Origin: a virus
DNA: 48,322 nt
Direction: 5' to 3' (one strand)
IMG/VR virus record: IMGVR_UViG_3300040806_000846
Location: 1 to 48,322 of that record
Shown here: positions 7,850 through 15,772 of the stretch, in pieces
Numbering within the stretch: position 1 is the stretch's first letter
Layout: each line of letters starts with the position of its first letter
The notes under the pieces: generated by a model
Databases searched by the model: none
Seen by the model: only the letters and a program-made list of their open reading frames with translations
Told to the model about the DNA's origin: nothing
Translations under genes and position numbers: made by a program

Positions 7850-8113
7850 TTAAAGAGTTTTACCAACTGTTTCTAGAATTGTTTCCAGTTCATCAAAGTT
7901 ATCTCTTTCGTCTGTGAACTTAGCCTTATGAGCAATCTTAATTGCTTTCATTAAAATGCTAGGTTTGAGGTCCATTTCTTCTGCGATTGCTTTCACAGTA
8001 TCTCTGAGCCCTTCGTTAAGTGCATCAAGTTCGTATAATACTTGATCACCTTCTTGTACTAATTTCTTTAGTCTTGCTTTTTCTTCTTCGTTAAAAACTT
8101 TATTAAATGCCAT
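7850..8113 (-). CDS. dsbA: DsbA-like dsDNA-binding protein
   Basis: An 87-residue, largely helical protein, close to T4 DsbA (89 residues). It has a Lys-rich N-terminus (KARLKKLVQEGDQVLYE), a central AIAEEMDLKPSILMKAIKIAHK helix-turn-helix-like stretch and an acidic C-terminus. T4 DsbA binds double-stranded DNA near late promoters and modulates late transcription. Here the gene is driven by a perfect sigma70 promoter (8154-8182) and its leader has an AAGGAA ribosome binding site. It lies just upstream of the polymerase. The family call rests on length, pattern and context. Confidence 0.7.
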   Translation of the reverse strand: MAFNKVFNEEEKARLKKLVQEGDQVLYELDALNEGLRDTVKAIAEEMDLKPSILMKAIKIAHKAKFTDERDNFDELETILETVGKTL

Positions 8114-8153
8114 GTGTTATTCCTTAAGTGTGTATATTTAACCGTTGTAAGCA

Positions 8154-8182
8154 ATTATACATGATTATTTAGGCCGTGTCAA
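8154..8182 (-). promoter_or_regulatory. Consensus sigma70 early promoter of dsbA
   Basis: Perfect TTGACA (8182-8177), 17-base spacer and TATAAT (8159-8154) on the minus strand. A late-type element on the opposite strand starts 3 bases beyond the -35 box. Confidence 0.9.
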
Positions 8183-8184
8183 GT

Positions 8185-8192
8185 GATAAATA
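8185..8192 (+). promoter_or_regulatory. T4-like late promoter element GATAAATA
   Basis: GATAAATA on the plus strand, differing from the T4 late box TATAAATA only in the first base. The predicted start near 8198 gives a 33-base leader with AGGAG before the gene at 8231. Confidence 0.75.
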
Positions 8193-8230
8193 CAACTATA
8201 ACACAGTAACAGAGTTTTGTAGGAGAAACG

Positions 8231-8623
8231 ATGAGCGAAGAAGGTAAAAAAATTAGTCAAGGTAACGTTGAGATTGATGTCGCGAGATACACGGAAATGG
8301 TCTTGAAACTAGATGAGGCTCAAGACAAAATCAGAGAGATGGAAGCACTCTCTAAAGAACTACAGATTGCTACAGCGGCCGCAAAGCCCAAAGAGAAGTT
8401 TTCTTTTGGTGCTTTGTTTAGAGATGAGAATGACATCAATGAGAAAAGTATCATTGGTTTTGCATCTTTTATTATGATGTTAGCATTTGGTATAGTAGAC
8501 CTGGTAACAGGTTTTTGGGGAATGGATTTAAAGATTTCCGATACCATTTATACATCATTTGTTGTGGTTTGTCTAGGTAGTTTTGGTATTGCTGAAGCCG
8601 GAAAAGCATTCGGCAAACAGTAA
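8231..8623 (+). CDS. Late membrane protein with coiled-coil and two TM helices (holin-like?)
   Basis: A 130-residue protein. The first about 55 residues are charged and helical (LKLDEAQDKIREMEALSKEL), then come two probable membrane helices: about residues 78-98 (IGFASFIMMLAFGIVDLVTG) and 107-125. It ends AEAGKAFGKQ. It is expressed from a T4-like late promoter with a strong AGGAG site, so it is a virion or lysis protein. Two TM helices and small size would fit a holin, but the long N-terminal coiled region is atypical, so a structural membrane protein is equally possible. Confidence 0.7.
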   Translation: MSEEGKKISQGNVEIDVARYTEMVLKLDEAQDKIREMEALSKELQIATAAAKPKEKFSFGALFRDENDINEKSIIGFASFIMMLAFGIVDLVTGFWGMDLKISDTIYTSFVVVCLGSFGIAEAGKAFGKQ

Positions 8624-8648
8624 AAACCAGATAAGTATAAGTTAAAGT

Positions 8649-8665
8649 AAGGGCCATGAGCCCTT
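8649..8665 (+). other. Intergenic stem-loop without U-run
   Basis: AAGGGC, a 5-base loop and GCCCTT form a 6 bp hairpin between the genes at 8231 and 8681. It is not followed by a T-run, so it may be an attenuator, RNA-processing site or 3'-end protector rather than an intrinsic terminator. Confidence 0.5.
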
Positions 8666-8680
8666 GCATATGGATATTAT

Positions 8681-8989
8681 ATGTTTACTAAACATTTTGT
8701 AAGAATAGTTACCAGAGAAGAGCTCGAGGACAATGATGTAATCGAGTACTTTGATATAGTACAAGAAGTAGTTGCAACCAAACTACTAATTGCTTACGAC
8801 GATGGTAAAGAGAAGGTAGGCATTGACGTAATATCTTACACAGATGAAGATGATCAAGGTGCTTTATATATTTACGAGATTGTTTTAGACGAAGAGATTA
8901 CCCCAGAAGAGGGTGATGAAATTGCAGAAGAATTATTTGATTTATTTGATGAGATGCAATTTAGTTTTGAAGCATCCGTAGAAATATAA
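8681..8989 (+). CDS. Acidic small protein, unknown
   Basis: A 102-residue, strongly acidic protein. The N-terminus (MFTKHFVRIVTREELEDND) is mixed in charge. The C-terminal third has runs of Asp and Glu (EITPEEGDEIAEELFDLFDE), reminiscent of DNA-mimic-like composition, though that is only a composition remark. The start has only a weak ribosome binding site. The stop codon is immediately followed by the ATG of the 2OG oxygenase gene, so the two are cotranscribed. No family recognised. Confidence 0.7.
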   Translation: MFTKHFVRIVTREELEDNDVIEYFDIVQEVVATKLLIAYDDGKEKVGIDVISYTDEDDQGALYIYEIVLDEEITPEEGDEIAEELFDLFDEMQFSFEASVEI

Positions 8990-9781
8990 ATGGCTAGAGA
9001 CAAAAACGGAATACCTTTCCACCCATCTGAGTACAATCCAGATTTCCCACGTATCAAATGTAAAGTATGCGGACTAATGAATAGTTGCACACACTTACCT
9101 ATGGATGCCAAACCTTGGTATCCAAGACTACCAATACTACTTGAAGGTGGTATGGTAGAAAGTATAGATGATTTTGTATTACATCATTGGACAGAGTATG
9201 CTCTCAAAGGTATACGTGATGCTAAAATAACTAATCACAAACTAGTAATAGAAAACTTTATACACCCAGAACTACTTGTAAACTTAATAGATAGTTGGCC
9301 TAAAGACATGTACGAAATAGAAGTGCAAGGCAGACTACAACAAGACATAGACTTTGATCCTGTGTATCAAATGCTATTTGATTTAGTTTTTGATAATGAA
9401 TATGTGCGTTGTGCTATAGCAGATAAGTTTGAGTTAGAACACGAATATAAAACCAGTATGTGGCTATGGCAAGACACAGAAAAGTTTCGTGTAAACGATG
9501 TACACGTTGACTACAAAGACTTTGATATTACATTTGGGTTGTACTTGCCACAAGATACTACACTAGAACAGTATGGTACACAATTTTGGAAGCCTAAAGA
9601 GCACCAAACAGATTTAGACAAAAGTTTAATAAGACAAGATTGCAATCTCATAGATCAGTTACCTTTCAACGCAGGACTTGTTTACTTTATGCCGCGTTCT
9701 ATACATGCTTGGCATAGCAGTCCTATACTAAACACACAGATGGAAAGAAATCATGCTTACGGATATTACAAATCAATTTAA
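8990..9781 (+). CDS. 2OG-Fe(II) oxygenase with N-terminal Cys/His cluster
   Basis: A 263-residue protein. C24, C27, C33 and H35 (CKVCGLMNSCTH) near the N-terminus look like a small metal-binding knuckle. The C-terminal half is a 2-oxoglutarate/Fe(II) dioxygenase core: HVD with H172 and D174, a distal His in IHAWHSS (about H242) and an Arg (R253) that could bind 2-oxoglutarate. Such enzymes hydroxylate proteins, nucleobases or small molecules, and T4-like marine phages often carry several. The substrate is unknown. It overlaps the next oxygenase gene by 29 bases. Confidence 0.82.
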   Translation: MARDKNGIPFHPSEYNPDFPRIKCKVCGLMNSCTHLPMDAKPWYPRLPILLEGGMVESIDDFVLHHWTEYALKGIRDAKITNHKLVIENFIHPELLVNLIDSWPKDMYEIEVQGRLQQDIDFDPVYQMLFDLVFDNEYVRCAIADKFELEHEYKTSMWLWQDTEKFRVNDVHVDYKDFDITFGLYLPQDTTLEQYGTQFWKPKEHQTDLDKSLIRQDCNLIDQLPFNAGLVYFMPRSIHAWHSSPILNTQMERNHAYGYYKSI

Positions 9782-10451
9782 TCATATGATAAGCCAAGTT
9801 GAGAATAGTGAAGTTCTCAATGATCCTTGGCCCCATATGTTTGTACCTGAGATAATTAAAACAGATGACTATAGAAAGTTTACAGAGTTTGATACTGCTG
9901 AAGGCTTGATTCAAGATTTATTAGAGTTAGAAGTCAGTAATAGAATAGAGTATGCTTTAGATATGGATAATGAATCCCAAGCAGATATTAGATACTTTAA
10001 TAAAATGGCAAATAAGTTCTTTCATGTAGTTGCTGATAAGTTTGGTTTATCATTTGAGGGACAGGAAGTATTACCTACTACAAGATTTTGGAAAGACTCT
10101 AATGAATTGCTAATAGATGATATACACACCGATGCTTTCAAAGACACAATCTTTACACTTAGTTGCTTAATATATTTGCCTAAAGATATAAGCCAAGTAG
10201 CATATGGTACCAAACTATATGAATACATAGGTGACAATATAGCAGAACATACAATACAAGATCCTGGCACAAGTGGACCGCATATAGTTAAAAAGGATTG
10301 TGAGGAGCATTTTAAATGTGTTATAACCTTACCATTTAGACCAAACTGTATGTTTATTGCACCGAATTTTGATGGTACATGGCATCAAGCACCTACAAAT
10401 ATTGCTGAGGGAGACTTTAGAAATAGTTTAATGTTGAGGTGGAAGGTTTAA
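9753..10451 (+). CDS. 2OG-Fe(II) oxygenase, tandem paralogue
   Basis: A 232-residue protein with the same core as its upstream neighbour: HTD (H125, D127), YGTKLYEY corresponding to YGTQFWKP upstream, distal H211 in GTWHQAP and R223 in FRNSLMLRW. It lacks the N-terminal Cys cluster. The start at 9753 has GGAAAG upstream; an internal ATG at 9786 is the alternative and would abolish the overlap. Its 3' end overlaps the convergent fibre gene by 4 bases. It probably arose by duplication followed by strong divergence. Confidence 0.82.
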   Translation: MLTDITNQFNHMISQVENSEVLNDPWPHMFVPEIIKTDDYRKFTEFDTAEGLIQDLLELEVSNRIEYALDMDNESQADIRYFNKMANKFFHVVADKFGLSFEGQEVLPTTRFWKDSNELLIDDIHTDAFKDTIFTLSCLIYLPKDISQVAYGTKLYEYIGDNIAEHTIQDPGTSGPHIVKKDCEEHFKCVITLPFRPNCMFIAPNFDGTWHQAPTNIAEGDFRNSLMLRWKV

Positions 10452-11896
10452 CTAGCAACGGCTCTATCGGACATTCTACGCCAGTTACTACCATCAAAGA
10501 ATACTACAGTTGCACCACCATTTTCGTTTGTACATAGTGCTAAGTCACCTGCACTAACACCACTAGGTAATGTTGAAACTAGATAACTAGGTAGTTGCGG
10601 TAAGCCTGAGTCTTTAAATATAAACCCTGTGTCGCTGTATGTAAGGTTCGCTGATGCTACATTACCAAAGTCACTTGTAAGTGTTGTACTACCTGATATA
10701 GTACCGTAGTCTGTTAGTTGCCCAAACGATAATGCAGTAACTTTTTCTACATTAGTTGTACTTGAACTAGCACCTGCCCAACTAATAACACCAGTTGAAC
10801 TATTATAACTAAGTTCGTTACCAGCAGTTGAGTCATCAGTTACACTGATTGCCGCTCTAGCTCTTGGGTTAGTGTAGTATAAGTTAGTTGAGCCTTCGCT
10901 AATGCTGTCGCTATTAGCACCTGTTACAGTTGCGTTGCTTACGTCTAACGTGCTGTTTGCAGTAAGAGTAAGTGTAGCACCACTAATTGTTTTGCTACCT
11001 GTGATAATTTCATTGCCTGTAATGTGTACAGCACTATCACTTGCGGCTATTTGCACATCAATTCTGTCAGCAATAGCGGCCGTTGTAGCAAATGTACTAT
11101 CGTCATCTGCCCAAGTTTCACCAGTAGTCATATAAGCCGCATCAACAAAGTCGCCTACATCTAAGTCTGCATCTCTGCTGATTGTTAGTGTACCAGCACT
11201 ATCATCGTATGTAGATGTAATACCATTACCACCTTGAATAAGAGCATTTACTCTATCATCTACACGTTCGTCTGTGTAATACTTATTGGAACCTTCGCTT
11301 ACACTTGATGTACTGAGACCTGTTATAGTTGCTCCTGTAACGTTTAGTGTTGCACTAGCAGTTAAAGTATTAGCAGTTACACTATTAGGTCCACCGTTCG
11401 GTTGCACATTACCTGTTACATCACCTGTTAAGTTACCAATAAAGGCACCAGCATTAAGTACTTCATCACCTAATGTCCATTCACCTTCTGACTCGTCCCA
11501 TAGGAATGTTACGTTGGTTTCATCTCCTCTTTCAACTTCTAAACCAGCATCAACAATATTATCAGCACCACTAAAGTTACTGTTTAATACAATGATGTTA
11601 TCTTCTACGTTAAGAGTTTGAGTGTTAAGAGTAGTTGTTGTACCACTGACAATTAAATTACCTGAAACTTCTAAATCAGCCGCACTGATTGAACCACCTT
11701 GAACGGTTAAGTTTGACCATGTAATTGATCCTTCTGACCCACCAGCAAGTTTAAGAGCACTATTTGACTTATCAAACCACAAGTCACCTACTGCCGCACC
11801 GCTTGGAGTCGATGTTCCACCAAAGATTTTACCACCACGTTTACCAAACATAAATTCGGTATTGGATGTACCTTTGGCATTCATAAAGACTGCCAT
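10448..11896 (-). CDS. Fibre-like virion protein
   Basis: A 482-residue, Thr/Ser/Asn/Gly-rich protein typical of phage tail or head fibres. It contains the motifs SGNLIVSGTTTTLN, NLTGDVTGNV, and two copies of an SEGS.(L)YYT..R.(R/D) motif (SEGSNKYYTDERVDDRV and SEGSTNLYYTNPRARAAI) that are widespread in T4-like marine phage structural proteins. The N-terminus (KGTSNTEFMFGKRGG) is related to those of the proteins at 25320-28376 and 45880-end. A late element lies about 70 bases upstream, with a structured leader between. Length and composition suggest an elongated trimeric fibre, but location on the virion is unknown. Confidence 0.85.
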   Translation of the reverse strand: MAVFMNAKGTSNTEFMFGKRGGKIFGGTSTPSGAAVGDLWFDKSNSALKLAGGSEGSITWSNLTVQGGSISAADLEVSGNLIVSGTTTTLNTQTLNVEDNIIVLNSNFSGADNIVDAGLEVERGDETNVTFLWDESEGEWTLGDEVLNAGAFIGNLTGDVTGNVQPNGGPNSVTANTLTASATLNVTGATITGLSTSSVSEGSNKYYTDERVDDRVNALIQGGNGITSTYDDSAGTLTISRDADLDVGDFVDAAYMTTGETWADDDSTFATTAAIADRIDVQIAASDSAVHITGNEIITGSKTISGATLTLTANSTLDVSNATVTGANSDSISEGSTNLYYTNPRARAAISVTDDSTAGNELSYNSSTGVISWAGASSSTTNVEKVTALSFGQLTDYGTISGSTTLTSDFGNVASANLTYSDTGFIFKDSGLPQLPSYLVSTLPSGVSAGDLALCTNENGGATVVFFDGSNWRRMSDRAVAS

Positions 11897-11914
11897 ATGT
11901 AATATACTCCGATT

Positions 11915-11930
11915 CAGTATTTAAATACTG
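11915..11930. repeat. Perfect 16 bp palindrome in fibre gene leader
   Basis: CAGTATTTAAATACTG reads the same on both strands. It lies between the late element and the start codon of the fibre gene. Confidence 0.85.
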
Positions 11931-11931
11931 T

Positions 11932-11948
11932 CTAGTCTTACAGACTAG
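11932..11948 (-). other. Leader stem-loop upstream of fibre gene
   Basis: CTAGTC, a 5-base loop and GACTAG form a 6 bp hairpin in the 5' leader of the fibre gene transcript, just before the 16 bp palindrome. Confidence 0.7.
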
Positions 11949-11963
11949 TTCTAAGTTATATTA

Positions 11964-12680
11964 CTATTTATCTTCTTTGTCTATACTGACTCTGTTTAAG
12001 AAGGTCTCTTTACACTTGCTAAACTTAGATACGTCATGTGCCTTTACATAACCACTAAATGTAACAGTATTCCCCACTTTAAGAGTGTCTCTGATAGTAT
12101 TATCACGGAATAAGTCATAGAAAAACTTGATAATATTGTTATCTTCTGTGAGAATTGCAACCAATAAACTGTTAGTTCTACGCATTTCTCTGACGTGCTT
12201 TACAGTACCTACAAAGTCTCCACGAGTTTTAAGAGTACCAACATAGTCAGAAACTTTACGCAAAGAACGTTCTTCATCGCTCCATACATCATGCTTTTGG
12301 TTGTTGCGAAACACATTAGGTAGACTTGGAATAATAGGAATCCTATTGTCTCCGCCTTTAACATTAAGATCTTCTGCTCGGATAATCTCAGTAATCTTCT
12401 CTTCGTATTCGCTAAGATTACGTTCCATTGCTTTAAAGATCAACCCTTCAAAGTATTCAATGATTTCATCAGCAGTTGTGTAGTCCTCGTCAAAGACTTC
12501 AATATCTTTAGCATTAGGTTGCTTCTTAGCAACACCCATTAGGTAACTAAAGTTAGTCATGTGACGAATAGGATGTTCCTTATCAGTCTCATGCCTTTTA
12601 ACATAGCCGCCAACATAACGATCAACTGCAACTGCCATTGCAATCAATTCACGTGCGGTAAAAGTCATTTTATCGCTCAT
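11964..12680 (-). CDS. Unknown early protein with OB-fold-like C-terminus
   Basis: A 238-residue protein. The N-terminal two thirds are helical and charged. The last about 80 residues (from GDFVGTVKHVREM to VTFSGYVKAHDVSKF) have the alternating strand pattern and a GTVK...F.GYVK spacing resembling an OB-fold nucleic-acid-binding domain. This is a pattern judgement, not a family match. It is the last gene of the early operon starting at 14029 and overlaps the HAD hydrolase gene by 11 bases. A role in DNA or RNA binding is inferred only. Confidence 0.65.
   Translation of the reverse strand: MSDKMTFTARELIAMAVAVDRYVGGYVKRHETDKEHPIRHMTNFSYLMGVAKKQPNAKDIEVFDEDYTTADEIIEYFEGLIFKAMERNLSEYEEKITEIIRAEDLNVKGGDNRIPIIPSLPNVFRNNQKHDVWSDEERSLRKVSDYVGTLKTRGDFVGTVKHVREMRRTNSLLVAILTEDNNIIKFFYDLFRDNTIRDTLKVGNTVTFSGYVKAHDVSKFSKCKETFLNRVSIDKEDK
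11965..11972 (-). promoter_or_regulatory. T4-like late promoter element GATAAATA
   Basis: GATAAATA on the minus strand, overlapping the end of the gene at 11964-12680 and about 70 bases upstream of the fibre gene start at 11896. Confidence 0.7.
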
Positions 12681-13290
12681 ACTTTACAGTTCCTTTATCC
12701 TCTGCAATAACGTGTTGATAGATATCTTCCCAATTTTTAGCAACATATCCATCTACTTTTTTGTGCATGTTATGTCCATGCTCCATTAGTATGCCTTTGA
12801 ATCCTTGCTTACTACCAGCAAGTAAGTTATCAGGCTTGTCTTCAATCCACCAAGCACCTGCGTACTTTTTAATTTTTGATAGTGCTTCAAGATCCTCATC
12901 TTTGTCTGCACCAGTGTCTAGACAAATTATTTTTTCAAATGCTTCGCCCATTAGTTTCTTAAGGTTTCTAGTCCTTAGTTCTTTAGCATAAGGATCTAAA
13001 CTTAAACTGGTTAGAGCAACAAACTTATACTGATGCTTTTCGTGTAATACTTTTACATAGTATTGTGCATCTCTAAGCGGAGGAAGAAAACCAATTGCGG
13101 CACTCTCATTAAATTGCTTAACCAATTTACTACCAGCCTCATAAGTCATACCATACCTTTCACCAATGTTATACTTAAACTGATAACCTTCAACTAATTG
13201 GTGACCATGATGTTCCATCCAAACTGAGAAACCTTCTTCCCAGTCTAATACAACACCATCAATGTCAGTTATGATATACTTTCTTGGCAT
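12670..13290 (-). CDS. HAD-superfamily hydrolase
   Basis: A 206-residue protein with the HAD signature near the N-terminus, TDIDGVVLDW (nucleophile D8, general acid D10), a LTSLS segment supplying the motif II Ser/Thr (about residues 93-97), and an acidic motif WIEDKPDN (about 148-155) for Mg2+. The size and the DGVVLDW form resemble 5'(3')-deoxyribonucleotidase-like phosphatases, so nucleotide dephosphorylation is plausible. It is within the early operon 14029-11964, with short overlaps on both sides. Confidence 0.8.
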   Translation of the reverse strand: MPRKYIITDIDGVVLDWEEGFSVWMEHHGHQLVEGYQFKYNIGERYGMTYEAGSKLVKQFNESAAIGFLPPLRDAQYYVKVLHEKHQYKFVALTSLSLDPYAKELRTRNLKKLMGEAFEKIICLDTGADKDEDLEALSKIKKYAGAWWIEDKPDNLLAGSKQGFKGILMEHGHNMHKKVDGYVAKNWEDIYQHVIAEDKGTVKYER

Positions 13291-13613
13291 TAGTCTAACC
13301 TCTGACTTGCATACAGTTTGACTTCTGGCAAGTAACGTTCTACTGTTTCAACGTATGCTTCACAGCCTGCCATTTTTGCACTCATGTCTTGAGTGTAATT
13401 ACCACTTGGATTCCAAATTTGGTATCCTCCAGTGTAACTTTTCTTAAAGCCTTGAGCAATAAAACTCTTACCTAATTTAGTGTTGCCTTTGATACCTGCT
13501 GATACCCATGCAAAGCCACAGTTGAACGGAGCCTCTCCGTTAGTGTCAATGTAATTTTTAGTTGCAATCTCGGCATTGCGAGTTGCTAGTTGATGAATTT
13601 CTGCTGTCAACAT
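13290..13613 (-). CDS. Conserved phage protein, unknown
   Basis: A 107-residue soluble protein with an N-terminal helix (MLTAEIHQLATRNAEIATKN) followed by a Gly- and aromatic-rich central part (FNCGFAWVSAGIKGNTK, GGYQIWNPSGNY). It overlaps the preceding stop as TAATG and its own stop overlaps the start of the HAD gene by one base. No domain is recognised. Confidence 0.7.
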   Translation of the reverse strand: MLTAEIHQLATRNAEIATKNYIDTNGEAPFNCGFAWVSAGIKGNTKLGKSFIAQGFKKSYTGGYQIWNPSGNYTQDMSAKMAGCEAYVETVERYLPEVKLYASQRLD

Positions 13614-14029
13614 TATACTGCCTCCTTAATTTTTGCAAGACGCTCGTCACGATAATCAAGAGCACCTTCGCCTAAATAAATGTTACCATCTTCTGCTCTG
13701 TAAAGAGTGTCCAATGATGCTGAATCGTCTTTCTGTCTTTGAAGAATAGAGAACTCAGCCTGCTCCAAAGTAATACCACCGATTTGAACAAAGTCCAACA
13801 GCATGTCTGGAAAAGGAATTGCTCCGTTTGACTTCCATACAGTAAGTCCATTTACCTGAGCAGTATCTTCAAACTTCTCTTCAATACTCTTTGAGAAGTT
13901 GTTACCTTTCTGTGATGTGAAAAGAACATCGCCTGTGAACGTCTTGTTCTCATTGTTTATAGATGCTAAACCAAAACGTTGTTTACGAACTGTTTCACCT
14001 GCAATTTTTACTTCGTTATCTAATATCAT
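13613..14029 (-). CDS. Early protein, unknown
   Basis: A 138-residue soluble protein, first gene of an operon driven by the promoter at 14061-14089. The leader has a strong AGGTAGGA ribosome binding site. The sequence has beta-rich N-terminal and helical C-terminal parts (SILQRQKDDSASLDTLYRAE, ERLAKIKEAV). No family is recognised. Confidence 0.7.
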   Translation of the reverse strand: MILDNEVKIAGETVRKQRFGLASINNENKTFTGDVLFTSQKGNNFSKSIEEKFEDTAQVNGLTVWKSNGAIPFPDMLLDFVQIGGITLEQAEFSILQRQKDDSASLDTLYRAEDGNIYLGEGALDYRDERLAKIKEAV

Positions 14030-14060
14030 AAGTCCTACCTTTTGTTTAAATTATGTACAT

Positions 14061-14089
14061 ATTATAGCAAAATACGGTGGTCAGGTCAA
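14061..14089 (-). promoter_or_regulatory. Sigma70-type early promoter
   Basis: TTGACC (14089-14084), 17-base spacer, TATAAT (14066-14061) on the minus strand, with AGG before the -35 box and TGTACATA after the -10 box, as at 21841-21869. Confidence 0.88.
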
Positions 14090-14138
14090 CCTTTTTAACC
14101 AAAAAAAGTGGTAAATTTTAGGACTGTAAGTGCTTGAT

Positions 14139-14795
14139 TTACTTAGATTTTAAGTTTCTATTACTTCTAGCCACGTGTTTTAGCATGTTCTTTGTGGCTA
14201 TTTTGTAGTATTTGAGCATAACATCGTCATGCTGGATGGGATTTATTACCATTTCAGGTACTAAAAATGGCTGTTCTTTGAATGCTGTATCTACCATTAA
14301 GAATGCCGCATCATTTACTGATATCATATTTGGTGTATTATCTTCCTTTGATAGGTTCAACAATGGAGTATCAATAAATCCAAAACTAATGCATTGTATC
14401 CTGCAACTGTTATTTACTTTATAGTTAAAACTGTTAAGTATACAATACTCTGCTAATGCTCTTTTATCTTTAACATAGTCAGGTTCATCACCAATGATTG
14501 GACCTAAGTACCCACTGATGCTACCAGTGTTCATTATTACTTTGTCGGTGTCTGACCATTCGTTATACAATCTATCTAGTATTCTATTTTGTATACCTGG
14601 GTAATATGCATTGTTGAATACAATGTCTGGATCAAATTCTAATATATCAGCAATTACTTTTTCGCCATTGTCTTCTGCAATGTTCCAACCATTCCTCTTA
14701 CTATAACCTCTTACGGTACAGTCCATGGTTAAGTCAACAATAGCATCTATTTCTTGACCTAGTCCACTAGAGTGTCCGGTAATTGCTATTTTCAT
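14139..14795 (-). CDS. Short-chain dehydrogenase/reductase (SDR)
   Basis: A 218-residue Rossmann-fold oxidoreductase. The nucleotide-binding TGHSSGLG is at residues 6-13, an NNAYYPG segment at about 61-67 replaces NNAG, and the active site has Ser in NTGSISG (about 90-95) with Y107 and K111 in YVKDK. Substrate unknown. It overlaps its upstream neighbour by 4 bases (ATGA). A second, unrelated-looking SDR is at 18954-19748. It is the last gene of the operon that begins at 16895. Confidence 0.82.
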   Translation of the reverse strand: MKIAITGHSSGLGQEIDAIVDLTMDCTVRGYSKRNGWNIAEDNGEKVIADILEFDPDIVFNNAYYPGIQNRILDRLYNEWSDTDKVIMNTGSISGYLGPIIGDEPDYVKDKRALAEYCILNSFNYKVNNSCRIQCISFGFIDTPLLNLSKEDNTPNMISVNDAAFLMVDTAFKEQPFLVPEMVINPIQHDDVMLKYYKIATKNMLKHVARSNRNLKSK

Positions 14796-15118
14796 TTGAA
14801 ATGTTTATCTAATATATTAGATACTTCTCCACCTACTGTGGATTCTACTTTGTTTACATCAACTACGATAGTTATCTGCTTTACGTTAGTAAAGGCTTGG
14901 ATCAAAGCGGCCCATGTCTTATTTGGTGCTGTTGGCAAAGGATGTTTGAGTTCGCTATGATCCATCTTAGCCTGTGTGCCGTCTACAAAATCTATCAGTA
15001 TGTTATCTATCATTTCTACAGGAACTTCACTGGGGAAGACTTCCTTGAGTAATGACTCAAACTTTTTATTTTTGCTGTGTTTTGCAACCAACAAAATTTT
15101 AACGTCGTGTTTCGACAC
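14792..15118 (-). CDS. Conserved phage protein, GTG start
   Basis: A 108-residue protein that starts with GTG at 15118, supported by an AGGAG site 5-6 bases upstream. It begins MSKHDVKILLVAKHSKNKKF and contains ITIVVDVNKVESTVGGEV near the C-terminus. Alternating strands and helices suggest a small alpha/beta fold. It couples to the SDR gene by an ATGA overlap. Function unknown. Confidence 0.7.
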   Translation of the reverse strand: MSKHDVKILLVAKHSKNKKFESLLKEVFPSEVPVEMIDNILIDFVDGTQAKMDHSELKHPLPTAPNKTWAALIQAFTNVKQITIVVDVNKVESTVGGEVSNILDKHFK

Positions 15119-15153
15119 CCTTTCTCCTACCGAGTTAAATGTTTAAAGTAATA

Positions 15154-15771
15154 CTAGACTACTTTTTTAGGTCTGCCAGGACCTTTCTTTGGTGCCAAGT
15201 CAGGAGCAATTGAATATGCTTCTGCTTTCTTGGCTTCTGCATCTGCCATTATGGCTTTTGCATCTTCTTCTAACAATTCTGCTTGAGTTAAAAGATTTTT
15301 AGCAACTGCATCTTTGTCTTCACCTTCCGGTACAGACTCACCTAACATATCAGCAGTAGTAGTTGTTGATTCTAATACCTGCGGATCTGTTTCAGTTTTT
15401 AGTGCAGGGTTACTACCATTTTCAATCTGCTTTAGTTCTTTGTTTACATCTTCTAATGCTACTGATTGGTTCGGTAAAGGAGTAAGTGTTACCATGTTGA
15501 CTGGAACTTTAGTAAGTTTCTGTCTATTATGTAATGCTTCTAACATGTTTTCACCATCGCTAAGTCTACGTCTAAATAGAACTTCGCTAATGTTGTTAGA
15601 CTCTTGTCCTTCATGACTGTCAACTACTGACATAACATCGTCATGTAATTGTCCTTCAAGGCTACTGCTAATGCAAATCAATGCATTTGACGGCTCTTCT
15701 GGTAGTTCTCTAAAAACTACTACGCATGGTTTTTCACCATATAAGCCAACGTGTTTTAATAATTGTGCCAT
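15154..15771 (-). CDS. Conserved phage protein with AT-hook-like C-terminus
   Basis: I choose the internal ATG at 15771 (MAQLLKHVGLYGEKPCVVVF) because GGAG lies 7 bases upstream; a TTG 36 bases earlier would overlap the upstream gene. The 205-residue product has a compact N-terminal domain. A long helical, Ala/Glu/Lys-rich region (about residues 150-190) leads to the end KKGPGRPKKVV, whose GRP core flanked by Lys is an AT-hook DNA minor-groove motif. The N-terminal part resembles a T4-like cyanophage conserved hypothetical (recall). Possible DNA-associated protein. Confidence 0.75.
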   Translation of the reverse strand: MAQLLKHVGLYGEKPCVVVFRELPEEPSNALICISSSLEGQLHDDVMSVVDSHEGQESNNISEVLFRRRLSDGENMLEALHNRQKLTKVPVNMVTLTPLPNQSVALEDVNKELKQIENGSNPALKTETDPQVLESTTTTADMLGESVPEGEDKDAVAKNLLTQAELLEEDAKAIMADAEAKKAEAYSIAPDLAPKKGPGRPKKVV

Positions 15772-15772
15772 A

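Noticed and set aside
8649-8665. Hairpin as an intrinsic terminator
   Set aside because: No T-run follows on the plus strand, and the downstream gene has no other promoter, so termination here is doubtful.
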